Below are positions 40,876 through 47,780 of a stretch of DNA of 57,191 nt, piece by piece. The DNA is taken from positions 1-57,191 of IMG/VR virus record IMGVR_UViG_3300028394_000089; one strand, written 5' to 3'. This DNA comes from a virus. The notes under the pieces are model-generated. The model saw nothing but the letters and a program-made list of their open reading frames with translations. It did not search any database and was not told where the DNA came from. Made by a program: the position numbers and the translations under genes. Each line of letters opens with the position of its first letter. The stretch's first letter is position 1.

Positions 40876-41694
40876 ATGTTTTCTGCGATTTTCGCCTCGA
40901 TGAATAGAGAAAAAGCATTAGAGGCTACTTTATCCTCTTGGGCAAAAATAAATAAAATTAAAGATTTAGTAATTGTAGATTGGAGTTCTTCGGAGCCTTT
41001 GATAGAAAATCAAATTATCAAAGAACAAATAAACGAATATGGGAATATTAAAATCATTCGGGTCGAAAACCAAAAATATTTTTATCGCTGTTTGGCGTGG
41101 AATCTTGCTTTCCAAAATACTGATCCAGAAAATAAAATTCTAATTAAATTGGATGCAGATCATTATAATACGAGCACTTCGCAACTTCATGGTAGAGATC
41201 ACAGTTCTTGGTTGGATAATTTATCATTAACGGCGGATAAAGAGTTGAAAAACTGTTTTTATGCGGGAAACCTTGACTTGGATTATAAACTGTATGGTTT
41301 TCTTATCGTAAACAAAAAACACTTTAAAGAAGGTTATAATGAAAATATAGATGCTATTTGGGGATTTGAAGATTCAGACCTTTACCATAGAATACAAAAA
41401 AAATATAATATAAATATAAACAAATCGATTGGCTCTAATTCTATTTTTCATATTCCTCATTCCGAAGAAATGAGAATTAAAAATCTTAAATCTCCAATCA
41501 AATATTTATGGAAAGACGAAATAAATTTAGGACCGAATTTTAATGAAAAATACCAGTTTACATATATAGGAAAAGACGGAAAAAGATTACAAACCAGAAC
41601 GCAATGTAAAAATATTAACGAGTGGACTCCTGCTAAATATAGAGTATTAGAAGACTCTCCGATTTATAAAAGGGTTGAATTGATAGAACAATGA
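40876..41694 (+). CDS. glycosyltransferase family 2-like
   Basis: A 272-residue GT-A glycosyltransferase. Motifs include a FASMNREKALEATL start, DWSSSE near 35, KLDADHY near 91-97 (DXD) and WGFEDSDLYHR near 164-174, the ED(S)DL motif typical of galactosyltransferase-like GT2 C-terminal domains. It is encoded away from the main glycan cassette, between tRNAs and a lipoprotein gene it overlaps by 4 nt. Confidence 0.8.
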   Translation: MFSAIFASMNREKALEATLSSWAKINKIKDLVIVDWSSSEPLIENQIIKEQINEYGNIKIIRVENQKYFYRCLAWNLAFQNTDPENKILIKLDADHYNTSTSQLHGRDHSSWLDNLSLTADKELKNCFYAGNLDLDYKLYGFLIVNKKHFKEGYNENIDAIWGFEDSDLYHRIQKKYNININKSIGSNSIFHIPHSEEMRIKNLKSPIKYLWKDEINLGPNFNEKYQFTYIGKDGKRLQTRTQCKNINEWTPAKYRVLEDSPIYKRVELIEQ

Positions 41695-41951
41695 AAAGGT
41701 TATTAATAATACCTTTACTACTGATAAGTAGTTGCCATCATCTTGAAAAAATACAATTAAAAGGAGAGATTACTGGAACAAGATATAGTAATCAAGAATT
41801 TACAAAAGGTAAACACGTTCTGACTGCAAGATACCCCTTATCAGAAACAATAAATATCAAAGGAACCGTGTCTCAAGAATACAAAACTGGACCACTGATA
41901 CAAACTGAAATGCCAGATTACGGAGAAACAAGTTTAGAAATTTTGTTTTAG
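41691..41951 (+). CDS. small lipoprotein
   Basis: An 86-residue protein with a signal peptide (MKRLLIIPLLLISSC) whose lipobox ISSC places the lipidated Cys at residue 15. The mature part is beta-rich (two strands around TARYPLSETINIKG) without a known domain. It would be anchored in the inner or outer membrane of a diderm host. Phage lipoproteins are often superinfection-exclusion or lysis (spanin) proteins, but nothing here decides. It overlaps the glycosyltransferase gene. Confidence 0.75.
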   Translation: MKRLLIIPLLLISSCHHLEKIQLKGEITGTRYSNQEFTKGKHVLTARYPLSETINIKGTVSQEYKTGPLIQTEMPDYGETSLEILF

Positions 41952-41977
41952 GTGTATATCATTATATAGAGTTTAAT

Positions 41978-42050
41978 TGCGGGATCGACAAGTGGTTAAG
42001 TCAGAAGTCTCATAAGCTTCCATGCATGGGTTCAAATCCCATTCCCGCTA
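41978..42050 (+). tRNA. tRNA-Met/Ile2 (CAU)
   Basis: Seven-position acceptor with a U-U mismatch at 1-72 then GCGGGA/TCCCGC, anticodon stem GAAGT/GCTTC with loop CTCATAA (CAU), T stem ATGGG/CCCAT, discriminator A. CAU could be elongator Met or, after lysidine modification, AUA-reading Ile; the anticodon stem lacks initiator GGG/CCC. A GTGTATAT motif lies at 41952-41959. Confidence 0.75.
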
Positions 42051-42058
42051 TTTTTTAT

Positions 42059-42086
42059 TTGACCTATTCGCAAAATATTATATGAT
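42059..42086 (+). promoter_or_regulatory. sigma70-like promoter
   Basis: TTGACC (42059-42064), 16-nt spacer, TATGAT (42081-42086), 6 nt before the ATG at 42093. Confidence 0.65.
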
Positions 42087-42092
42087 TAGGGT

Positions 42093-42410
42093 ATGAATAA
42101 TAGTATAAACATCAATACGAGTAAAATCCCCACAATTCACCAACTTCGGCGCGCTGGATGGAAAGTTCGCGTAATGCACGGCAGGATGGAAGACTATCCA
42201 GATTTGTATAGCGACGAAGTGGGACTACCAGTGCGTCATCTTGCAGATCGTGTAACAATGATTGAGCTAACTTCCCCAGAAGGTAAAGATGCTTATGGTG
42301 TTGCCCTTTGTAGTAAAGAGGACAATTACAATCGTAAACTCGGCAATCGTATTGCACTGGGCCGCGCATTGAAAAATCATATGGTATTTAATGAAAACAA
42401 CTCTTTTTAG
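42093..42410 (+). CDS. hypothetical protein
   Basis: A 105-residue basic protein with no recognised motif (HQLRRAGWKVRVMHGRMEDYP, then a beta region and a helix rich in Arg/Asn). It is the first gene behind its own promoter, whose spacing implies a leaderless transcript, and overlaps the secreted-protein gene by 20 nt. Confidence 0.6.
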   Translation: MNNSININTSKIPTIHQLRRAGWKVRVMHGRMEDYPDLYSDEVGLPVRHLADRVTMIELTSPEGKDAYGVALCSKEDNYNRKLGNRIALGRALKNHMVFNENNSF

Positions 42411-42612
42411 TTTACTTTCGATAATTCTTTCTTGCGCTATTACCTTTGCAGATTATACCGCATCTGGTAATGGTTATAATAGAGGGGACGCCTATATGAT
42501 GGCAATCGGTAGCGCACCGAATGGATATCAATGGACAATTATTCGTGTCAATTATAGACCACTGGGGGATGGAAGATATAATTGCGTAATAACTTGGAAA
42601 GAAAACAATTAA
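42391..42612 (+). CDS. small secreted protein
   Basis: A 73-residue protein with a signal peptide (residues 1-20, MKTTLFSLLSIILSCAITFA) predicted to be cleaved before DYTASG. The mature part is about 53 residues, beta-rich and aromatic (YQWTIIRVNYRPLGDGRYNC). It is exported, probably to the periplasm; role unknown. It overlaps the upstream gene by 20 nt. Confidence 0.7.
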   Translation: MKTTLFSLLSIILSCAITFADYTASGNGYNRGDAYMMAIGSAPNGYQWTIIRVNYRPLGDGRYNCVITWKENN

Positions 42613-42613
42613 A

Positions 42614-42684
42614 TGCCTTGTGGTGAAATGGTATCACGGTTTCCTTTGGAGAAACTTTTCTACGTTCGAGTCGTAGCGAGGCAG
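42614..42684 (+). tRNA. tRNA-Gln (UUG)
   Basis: Acceptor TGCCTTG/CGAGGCA with U1-A72 as in glutamine tRNAs, D stem GTGA/TCAC, anticodon stem GTTTC/GAAAC with loop CTTTGGA (UUG), T stem CTACG/CGTAG, discriminator G. Starts 2 nt after a stop codon. Confidence 0.9.
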
Positions 42685-42692
42685 CTTTAAAC

Positions 42693-42765
42693 ACTCCTAT
42701 AGTTCAATTGGTTAGAACGGTCTGTTTATAACGGACAAACCTTGGTTCAAATCCAAGTAGGAGTA
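42693..42765 (+). tRNA. tRNA-Ile (UAU)
   Basis: Acceptor ACTCCTA/TAGGAGT, anticodon stem GTCTG/CGGAC with loop TTTATAA (UAU), T stem CTTGG/CCAAG, discriminator A. It reads AUA, a codon likely frequent in this AT-rich genome and slow in many hosts. Confidence 0.88.
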
Positions 42766-42808
42766 CTATACTATACGTGTAATATAATACAATGACTTTA
42801 TTAAAATT

Positions 42809-43003
42809 ATGACAGCATCAGCCGAACCTAATAAAAAATCTAAAGAATATTTATCCTCAAGGGCATGGTCAGAAGAATGTATAACAAATATTAAAAAAAT
42901 ACAGGATGAATTTTTAGATCATTATTACAATGATAAAAAAGAAAACACTGCTATACTTAAACTTTTGCAACAGTTGGTAGAAAGATTAGAAAAAAATATT
43001 TGA
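42809..43003 (+). CDS. hypothetical small protein
   Basis: A 64-residue helical, highly charged protein starting MTASAEPNKKSKEYL. A 6-codon mini-ORF (ATG 42792 to TGA 42812) precedes it and overlaps its ATG, and GTGTAATA (42777-42784) lies 15 nt before the mini-ORF. The TGA stop overlaps the TTGACA of the next promoter. No motif is recognised. Confidence 0.5.
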   Translation: MTASAEPNKKSKEYLSSRAWSEECITNIKKIQDEFLDHYYNDKKENTAILKLLQQLVERLEKNI

Positions 43004-43028
43004 CATTAAGCTAAAAACAATGTAATAA
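43000..43028 (+). promoter_or_regulatory. promoter for a candidate structured RNA
   Basis: TTGACA (43000-43005), 17-nt spacer, TAATAA (43023-43028). No start codon follows at leaderless distance; a hairpin-rich region begins at 43036. Confidence 0.5.
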
Positions 43029-43035
43029 TATATAA

Positions 43036-43250
43036 GATCTGGCAGTAGTAAACCTTTCCAGATCGGGATGCGCTCTCTTTGCCTGTTAGTGTGTTGGGGG
43101 TGCTCATTCTAAGCTAGTCGAGCTAGGCTACATAAAGCTATGACGCTATGCATTATTCAATACAGGCTTTGACGTTGATAGGTCTGCGAACCTCGCGGAC
43201 GCTTCGTTAAGTAAGGGACAAGTTCTAGGCCAAAACCCTTCAAATACTAT
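43036..43250 (+). ncRNA. candidate structured non-coding RNA
   Basis: About 215 nt without an ORF of note, GC-richer than its surroundings. Visible stems are GATCTGG/CCAGATC (43036-43064), GCCTGT/ACAGGC (43081 with 43162), GTCTGCGA/TCGCGGAC and AAGGG/CCCTT (43213 with 43236). It lies behind its own TTGACA promoter in the tRNA-rich part of the window. I do not recognise it as 6S RNA, RNase P RNA or a known riboswitch. Confidence 0.5.
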
Positions 43251-43262
43251 TTAAAAAAAGAA

Positions 43263-43291
43263 TTGACATCCCTACCAATTTTACATATAAT
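43263..43291 (+). promoter_or_regulatory. sigma70-like promoter before OMP-like gene
   Basis: TTGACA (43263-43268), 17-nt spacer, TATAAT (43286-43291), a consensus promoter 8 nt before the ATG at 43300. Confidence 0.8.
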
Positions 43292-43299
43292 ATAAGACT

Positions 43300-43824
43300 A
43301 TGATGAAATATATCAAAATCGCAGTAGTCATGTTGGTAACGACTGGTTCAGTCATTGCTGGCACTGATTTTAAATCAAATAAAAACGTTATTGAAGACAC
43401 TTGTCGTTTTCGTGACACCGAACTCCAACTCGACCTTTTTGGCACGGGCGGGTTCTATCAAGAGGGTAATCCAGGATGGGGCGGTGGCGCTGCAGTCAAC
43501 GTGTTTTTTCTCAAGTATATTGGTCTTGGAGTAGAACAAAGTTTGGCGGCGCGTAATGACGCTACAGAATGGGGTACTTTTGGTAACCTGTTCTTGCGTT
43601 ATCCAATTTGCAGTTGGAACTTGTCTCCATATGTTATGGCTGGACTCGGAGCTGTTTACGGTTCTAATAATGACGCAGTACTAGCTGGCACTGTTGGTGG
43701 CGGATTAGAATACCGATTCACAGATAATATTGGTATTTTTGCTGACGCACGTTGGCTTTACAATGCCGAAGCTAGTGATAGCGGTGCAGTCTTGGCGCGC
43801 ACTGGATTGAAATTTGCTTTCTGA
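43300..43824 (+). CDS. small outer-membrane beta-barrel protein (OmpA/OmpX-like)
   Basis: A 174-residue exported protein. A signal peptide spans about residues 1-20 (MMKYIKIAVVMLVTTGSVIA, cleavage before GTDF). The mature part has alternating hydrophobic residues and ends LKFAF, the aromatic C-terminal signal recognised by the BAM complex. Eight strands are plausible. In the host outer membrane it could block superinfection or mask a receptor; that role is inferred. It has a strong promoter and a rho-independent terminator, so it is a single-gene unit. Confidence 0.75.
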   Translation: MMKYIKIAVVMLVTTGSVIAGTDFKSNKNVIEDTCRFRDTELQLDLFGTGGFYQEGNPGWGGGAAVNVFFLKYIGLGVEQSLAARNDATEWGTFGNLFLRYPICSWNLSPYVMAGLGAVYGSNNDAVLAGTVGGGLEYRFTDNIGIFADARWLYNAEASDSGAVLARTGLKFAF

Positions 43825-43846
43825 GTCAAATCCCATTCAAGAAACT

Positions 43847-43881
43847 AATAATGGGTCTAGAAATAGGCCCATTATTTTTTT
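43847..43881 (+). terminator. rho-independent terminator
   Basis: Stem AATAATGGGTCT/AGGCCCATTATT of 12 bp with loop AGAAAT (43847-43876), followed by TTTTT. It ends the OMP-like gene and lies 1 nt before tRNA-Gly. Confidence 0.85.
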
Positions 43882-43952
43882 GCGGAATTAGTTTAATGTT
43901 AAAACGAAGCTCTTCCAAAGCCTAGATAGGAGTTCGATTCTCCTATTCCGTA
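43882..43952 (+). tRNA. tRNA-Gly (UCC)
   Basis: Acceptor GCGGAAT/ATTCCGT (G1-U72), D stem GTTT/AAAC, anticodon loop CTTCCAA (UCC), T stem AGGAG/CTCCT, discriminator A. The anticodon stem has one mismatch and the D-loop has TG instead of GG. Its 3' end overlaps the end of the minus-strand gene. Confidence 0.8.
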
Positions 43953-44359
43953 CGGGATGGATATTCAGTAGAAATAATTTTAAAAGGATCTCCAAATATA
44001 TCCTTACTTTTTAGAAAAAAATCATCCCAGTATATTTGATATTTATTTATATATAAAATATTTTCTATATTTAAATAATTATTTATAGTATTTTTATCAT
44101 ATATATATTCAGTTGCTTCATAAATATCTTTGAATTCGTGTATATCAAATTGATTCATGAATTCTTGCATATCTTTATATACATATTTGATACGTATATC
44201 TGAACCCTCTGAAGACCAAATTATTCCTAATCTTTTATAGATAATATTATAAAGATTTTCATTATTATCATGATCTAAATAAATAAATTTATATTTTCGA
44301 ATCAGACCATCTGGTACAATGTTATTAAGGTAATTTTTATTAAGAAGTCGTGTTATCAT
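43943..44359 (-). CDS. hypothetical protein
   Basis: A 138-residue acidic, Tyr- and Ile-rich protein from ATG 44359 (MITRLLNKNYLN). The upstream TTG at 44413 would add 18 unlikely codons and run into the divergent gene. No motif is recognised. It is divergent from the glycosyltransferase at 44394, and its end overlaps tRNA-Gly by 10 nt. Confidence 0.5.
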   Translation of the reverse strand: MITRLLNKNYLNNIVPDGLIRKYKFIYLDHDNNENLYNIIYKRLGIIWSSEGSDIRIKYVYKDMQEFMNQFDIHEFKDIYEATEYIYDKNTINNYLNIENILYINKYQIYWDDFFLKSKDIFGDPFKIISTEYPSRTE

Positions 44360-44393
44360 TAGATTTTTTTTAAATATTACCTTAATATATAAT

Positions 44394-45176
44394 ATGAAAT
44401 TTATTTTTAGCAATTGGTCTGATGCCGTTGGACATAAAACATCTTCTTTAGAATTAGCTAAAATATCAAATTTTTTAATTCAAGCAAAGGGGTTCGAAAC
44501 AGTTTTATTTGCAGATAAGGGTAGCATCGAACATTTTAAAAGCGTTCCATACAATGAAATTCATGAAATAAAAGACTATGAAATGGAAAATATTCCGAAA
44601 AGCCTTTGGAGTATGAGTAAATTGGTATCCATGTCGAAGATGAATGAACCTTTTTTACATGTTGATTTTGATTTGTTTTTATTTAAATTTGATGAGTTAT
44701 GTTTGAAAAAAAATATTGTATGTTTACATTCAGAATCTTATTTTGATAAAAATATTAAAATACTTCAAAAAATTGTGGGTATACAACCTGAAAAAACATT
44801 AAATAGTATAGCAAGATCTTATAATTGTGGAATAATTGGTGGTCAAAATTTTGAATTTTTAAAAAAAGCCTCTAATGAAATATTAGAATATGTGCGTGAA
44901 AATAAAAGTCATATAGAGGAAGTATATTCTAACAATTTAAATAATAAAGATATAACAATACAAATTATGCCAGTTTTAGTAGAGCAAGTATGGATGTTTC
45001 AATTATTTAAGTTTTATAATGAAATATTTTATACTTATTTAGATTCTGATAGCCCGTCTACGCATAAATTTCAAAACGAGTGCTATATCAAAGGATTCAT
45101 TCATTTTCAAAAGGGTAAAAAGGTAAAAAATTGTGAATATACTATTAATCAATTTATAAATTATTTTAATATTTAA
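44394..45176 (+). CDS. glycosyltransferase-like protein
   Basis: A 260-residue protein. The segment EPFLHVDFDLFLF near residue 90-100 carries DFD, matching the DXD metal site of GT-A enzymes, and YNCGIIGGQ near 142 fits a donor-site loop. It resembles glycosyltransferase families of uncharacterised phage and bacterial proteins. It is divergent from the hypothetical gene 43943. A TAATAT box (44383-44388) lies 5 nt before the ATG. Confidence 0.55.
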   Translation: MKFIFSNWSDAVGHKTSSLELAKISNFLIQAKGFETVLFADKGSIEHFKSVPYNEIHEIKDYEMENIPKSLWSMSKLVSMSKMNEPFLHVDFDLFLFKFDELCLKKNIVCLHSESYFDKNIKILQKIVGIQPEKTLNSIARSYNCGIIGGQNFEFLKKASNEILEYVRENKSHIEEVYSNNLNNKDITIQIMPVLVEQVWMFQLFKFYNEIFYTYLDSDSPSTHKFQNECYIKGFIHFQKGKKVKNCEYTINQFINYFNI

Positions 45177-45177
45177 A

Positions 45178-45185
45178 GTGTAATA
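45178..45185 (+). promoter_or_regulatory. candidate late-promoter motif (GTGTAATA)
   Basis: Reads AATATTTAAAGTGTAATAAA, GTG beginning 14 nt before the ATG at 45192. Nearly identical to the element at 35342. Confidence 0.5.
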
Positions 45186-45191
45186 AACTAG

Positions 45192-46325
45192 ATGATCAAT
45201 ACATATCAAGAAGGGGCGGAAAAATTCCCTACTTTATTTGGTTTTAAAACTGATAATAAAATTGCCGCTAACGGTTTAAATACTATTTATGGTATTGTAA
45301 TGATAGTCGCAATGGCTTTTGCTTACCACGCTTTAAGTCTTATTCTTGTCGAGTGGAACGCATTTTTAGTATTTTTAGCAGCTATTGCCGTCGTTGGTTT
45401 ACCTTACTGTATTAAGATTATAATGTATGGGCGCAAATTATTTACTTTAAATATGGCTATACTATGTATTGCTATTAGTTTATTACCCACAATTTTTGAT
45501 TTTATTGGCTTTTATTCAGAAACAAGTATCAGACAATCCCTTGTTAATACAAAATTTGAAGTATTAGAAAAATTAAATTATTTTGATAAAGAAGCGCGAA
45601 AAGCTATAAATGAAAATATTATCGAGTTAGATAAAGACTATAATGTAAAATTGGTACAAACAGAAAAGGATTTTAATTCAAAAAAATCAAGCCTGTCACA
45701 AGAAGTGGTGGACGCACAACAAACATTTATAGATGAAACGCAGGGCGTGTCTGGGCGATCCACAAGCGGTAGAATAGGTATCGGTCCAAAGTCTAAAGAG
45801 CTTGAATCAGAAGTTAGGAAGGCCGAGGCGAGAACTGAATTAGAAAGAAAAGAACTAGAAGATAATAAACAAAAAGAAATTAGTCGTTTAACCAAAGATT
45901 ATGAAACCAGATATAAATCTTACCAAGAGGGTATAGATGCGATTAATGAACTGGTTTCTTCTAAAGATAATAAGGGTTTAATTTTCGAAGTTAATCGTGC
46001 AAAAACTTTTGATGAATTAGCTGATACGGTTGTTCGTCTTAATACTAGCGTAAACATGGTAAGCTCTAAATTAGGTGTTGAACCAGAGTACGTTAAGTTC
46101 TCTACTGAGAATGTAATTCAGTTATCTTTTGGCGCATTAACACGTTTTGAAATTACTGCGGTTATTTGTTTTGCACTAGCTCTTCTTTTAGAGATTGTTG
46201 ATACTATTATTGTTTATATGGTTCGTGGCGTTAAAAATAAAGAAGAAGAAGAAATAGAAGAAGAAAACGCTGAGGTACCAACAGTTGTTGTAGATAATGT
46301 AAAAAAGATTGTGAGCGTTAGATAA
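45192..46325 (+). CDS. polytopic membrane protein with long coiled coil (DUF4407-like layout)
   Basis: A 377-residue protein. Three hydrophobic segments (about residues 28-50, 53-75 and 82-105) precede a coiled-coil region at about 120-245 rich in Lys, Glu and Gln. A fourth helix (TAVICFALALLLEIVDTIIV) lies near 325-347, followed by an acidic tail (EEEEIEEEN). Helices flanking a long coiled coil resemble DUF4407 proteins. It has the candidate late motif 14 nt upstream, suggesting late expression, perhaps a virion- or lysis-associated role. Confidence 0.6.
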   Translation: MINTYQEGAEKFPTLFGFKTDNKIAANGLNTIYGIVMIVAMAFAYHALSLILVEWNAFLVFLAAIAVVGLPYCIKIIMYGRKLFTLNMAILCIAISLLPTIFDFIGFYSETSIRQSLVNTKFEVLEKLNYFDKEARKAINENIIELDKDYNVKLVQTEKDFNSKKSSLSQEVVDAQQTFIDETQGVSGRSTSGRIGIGPKSKELESEVRKAEARTELERKELEDNKQKEISRLTKDYETRYKSYQEGIDAINELVSSKDNKGLIFEVNRAKTFDELADTVVRLNTSVNMVSSKLGVEPEYVKFSTENVIQLSFGALTRFEITAVICFALALLLEIVDTIIVYMVRGVKNKEEEEIEEENAEVPTVVVDNVKKIVSVR

Positions 46326-46330
46326 AAGCG

Positions 46331-46358
46331 TTGATTTTATAAAAAAAAGTTGTATCAT
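46331..46358 (+). promoter_or_regulatory. sigma70-like promoter deciding a start
   Basis: TTGATT (46331-46336), 16-nt spacer, TATCAT (46353-46358), 6 nt before ATG 46365, favouring that start over an upstream TTG at 46350. Confidence 0.6.
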
Positions 46359-46364
46359 TCATTA

Positions 46365-46664
46365 ATGAGCGACAACTCAAATATTATCAACCAGTATGGA
46401 TATCCTAGAATTACTGCGCCTGATCAACAATTAATTACTTTAATTGAATCAATGGGGAGAGCAGTAAGAGACAATGAACATAATTTTCCCCAGAAAAGAT
46501 GGTTTCGCTTGTGCGAGATATATTATTCTTTGAGATATGGATTGTATGGTTACGCTTGGCAAAAAATTAACGATTTAAAGGACGATTTACGATGGAAGAT
46601 TCCATCAGATGTTTATCATGCATTAAAAGACATATGTAAGGATATGAATGTTGAAATATCATGA
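46365..46664 (+). CDS. hypothetical protein
   Basis: A 99-residue protein from ATG 46365 beginning MSDNSNIINQYGYPRI. It is helical, with a YYSLRYGLYGYAWQKINDLKD stretch. No family is recognised. Its start is supported by promoter spacing. It is followed closely by tRNA-Asn. Confidence 0.55.
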   Translation: MSDNSNIINQYGYPRITAPDQQLITLIESMGRAVRDNEHNFPQKRWFRLCEIYYSLRYGLYGYAWQKINDLKDDLRWKIPSDVYHALKDICKDMNVEIS

Positions 46665-46670
46665 TTATTA

Positions 46671-46743
46671 TGCCAAGTAGCTCAGTGGTAGTAGCGTTCG
46701 TCTGTTAAACGAAATGTCGTTGGTTCAATCCCAACCTTGGCAG
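46671..46743 (+). tRNA. tRNA-Asn (GUU)
   Basis: Acceptor TGCCAAG/CTTGGCA, anticodon stem TTCGT/ACGAA with loop CTGTTAA (GUU), T stem GTTGG/CCAAC, discriminator G, as in asparagine tRNAs. CCA not encoded. Confidence 0.92.
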
Positions 46744-46750
46744 CTTTTAT

Positions 46751-47110
46751 ATGAAAACCTGTGTATATTGTAAAATTGAAAAAGATATAGTAGAATTCCC
46801 AAGGCACTCTTTATATAAAGACAATTTAGATATGCGTTGCAGAGATTGCATCAAACAACATGTTAAAATTAGGAAAGAGCTTCATAAGAACGCGCCGCCA
46901 AAACCAGAATTTTGCGAATGTTGTGGCGAAATTCCGCGCAAGTGGTGCCTAGATCACGATCATAAAACTGATAAATTTCGTGGATGGTTGTGTGATAAAT
47001 GCAATACTGGTATTGGTAAACTGGGTGATGATTTAAAGGGTGTTATGAAAGCTGTAAAATTTTTAAAAAATGTTCCCATAGCTCAATTGGATAGAGCAAC
47101 GTTCTTCTAA
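46751..47110 (+). CDS. endonuclease VII-like (His-Me finger) nuclease
   Basis: A 119-residue nuclease with the recombination endonuclease VII layout: paired cysteines CVYCKIEK at 4-11, CRDC near 30-33, CECCG near 54-58 and the catalytic core WCLDHDHKTDKFRGWLCDKCN near 65-85. Holliday junction or branched DNA resolution is the known role; it may also act as a homing nuclease. Its last 13 residues are encoded by the first 39 nt of tRNA-Arg (NVPIAQLDRATFF is the translated tRNA), which also supplies its stop. Confidence 0.8.
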   Translation: MKTCVYCKIEKDIVEFPRHSLYKDNLDMRCRDCIKQHVKIRKELHKNAPPKPEFCECCGEIPRKWCLDHDHKTDKFRGWLCDKCNTGIGKLGDDLKGVMKAVKFLKNVPIAQLDRATFF

Positions 47111-47148
47111 AGCGTAGGTTACAGGTTCGATCCCTGTTGGGAACGCCA
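47072..47148 (+). tRNA. tRNA-Arg (UCU)
   Basis: Acceptor GTTCCCA/TGGGAAC, anticodon stem ACGTT/AGCGT with loop CTTCTAA (UCU), T stem ACAGG/CCTGT, discriminator G and an encoded CCA. Its 5' half overlaps the end of the endonuclease VII-like gene on the same strand. Confidence 0.93.
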
Positions 47149-47157
47149 TAATTTATC

Positions 47158-47186
47158 TTGATTGAATACCAAAAACAACCTATAGT
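47158..47186 (+). promoter_or_regulatory. promoter for tRNA-Leu (UAA)
   Basis: TTGATT (47158-47163), 17-nt spacer, TATAGT (47181-47186), 9 nt before the mature tRNA 5' end at 47196. Confidence 0.55.
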
Positions 47187-47195
47187 AATTTATAC

Positions 47196-47271
47196 GGCGC
47201 AGTAGTCCAATGGCAGAGACAACAGACTTAAAATCTGTCAAGTGTGGGTTCGAGTCCCACCTGCGCCACCA
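47196..47271 (+). tRNA. tRNA-Leu (UAA anticodon), short variable arm
   Basis: Acceptor GGCGCAG/CTGCGCC, anticodon stem ACAGA/TCTGT with loop CTTAAAA (UAA), T stem GTGGG/CCCAC, discriminator A and encoded CCA. The variable region is only about 5 nt, against the long arm normal for bacterial tRNA-Leu. Anticodon UAA reads UUA, very frequent in AT-rich genes. Confidence 0.75.
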
Positions 47272-47277
47272 CTTTCT

Positions 47278-47457
47278 ATGAAAACTTATTACATAATTGA
47301 AAACTTTAACAAATTAGCTAATCTTTGGGTACAGTATGATTTTATTAAATATAAGACTTTACAAATGGCTAAAAATGAGGTAGAAAGGTTTAAAGCTAAT
47401 GAAACCAAAGATAAACTTCGCGTAATCAAAACACAAATCGTATATGAAAAAAAATAA
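47278..47457 (+). CDS. hypothetical small protein
   Basis: A 59-residue protein from ATG 47278 (MKTYYIIENFNKLANLW). An upstream in-frame start at 47242 would translate the end of the tRNA and is rejected. It is basic and helical in its second half. It overlaps the next gene by 14 nt. Confidence 0.55.
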   Translation: MKTYYIIENFNKLANLWVQYDFIKYKTLQMAKNEVERFKANETKDKLRVIKTQIVYEKK

Positions 47458-47770
47458 AAAACCAGTAACACGTTTTATGGATATGCATAGTGGTGGGGAA
47501 TTAAAAACTGCCTATACGCATATTTATATAGATGGATCGCTTGAAACAGCTGTAAAAACATTTCGAGAAGCCTTTGGTATTGACCCTGATAATCAAACAT
47601 GTGATTGTTGTGGCAAAGATTATTTTTACGATGAATACGAAAATATCGAAGAGGCTACAGCTTATGAACGCGAGTGTGAATATAAAGATCAGGGGTATGA
47701 TCTTAAAACAGCTAAAATTTCAGTAGACGAATACGTTGATGAATCAAGCATTATCTGGATAACAGAATAG
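47444..47770 (+). CDS. hypothetical protein with CxCCG motif
   Basis: A 108-residue acidic protein. CDCCGKDYFYDEY near 46-58 could be a small zinc-binding turn. It overlaps the upstream gene by 14 nt and precedes a MazG-like gene by 10 nt. No family is recognised. Confidence 0.55.
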   Translation: MKKNKKPVTRFMDMHSGGELKTAYTHIYIDGSLETAVKTFREAFGIDPDNQTCDCCGKDYFYDEYENIEEATAYERECEYKDQGYDLKTAKISVDEYVDESSIIWITE

Positions 47771-47780
47771 AATAAAAATT

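Noticed and set aside
42112-42369. Minus-strand ORF opposite 42093-42410
   Set aside because: Shadow of a promoter-led plus-strand gene; no own signals.
47242-47277. N-terminal extension of the gene at 47278
   Set aside because: It would translate the 3' end of tRNA-Leu (reads VRVPPAPP). ATG 47278 is a sound start.
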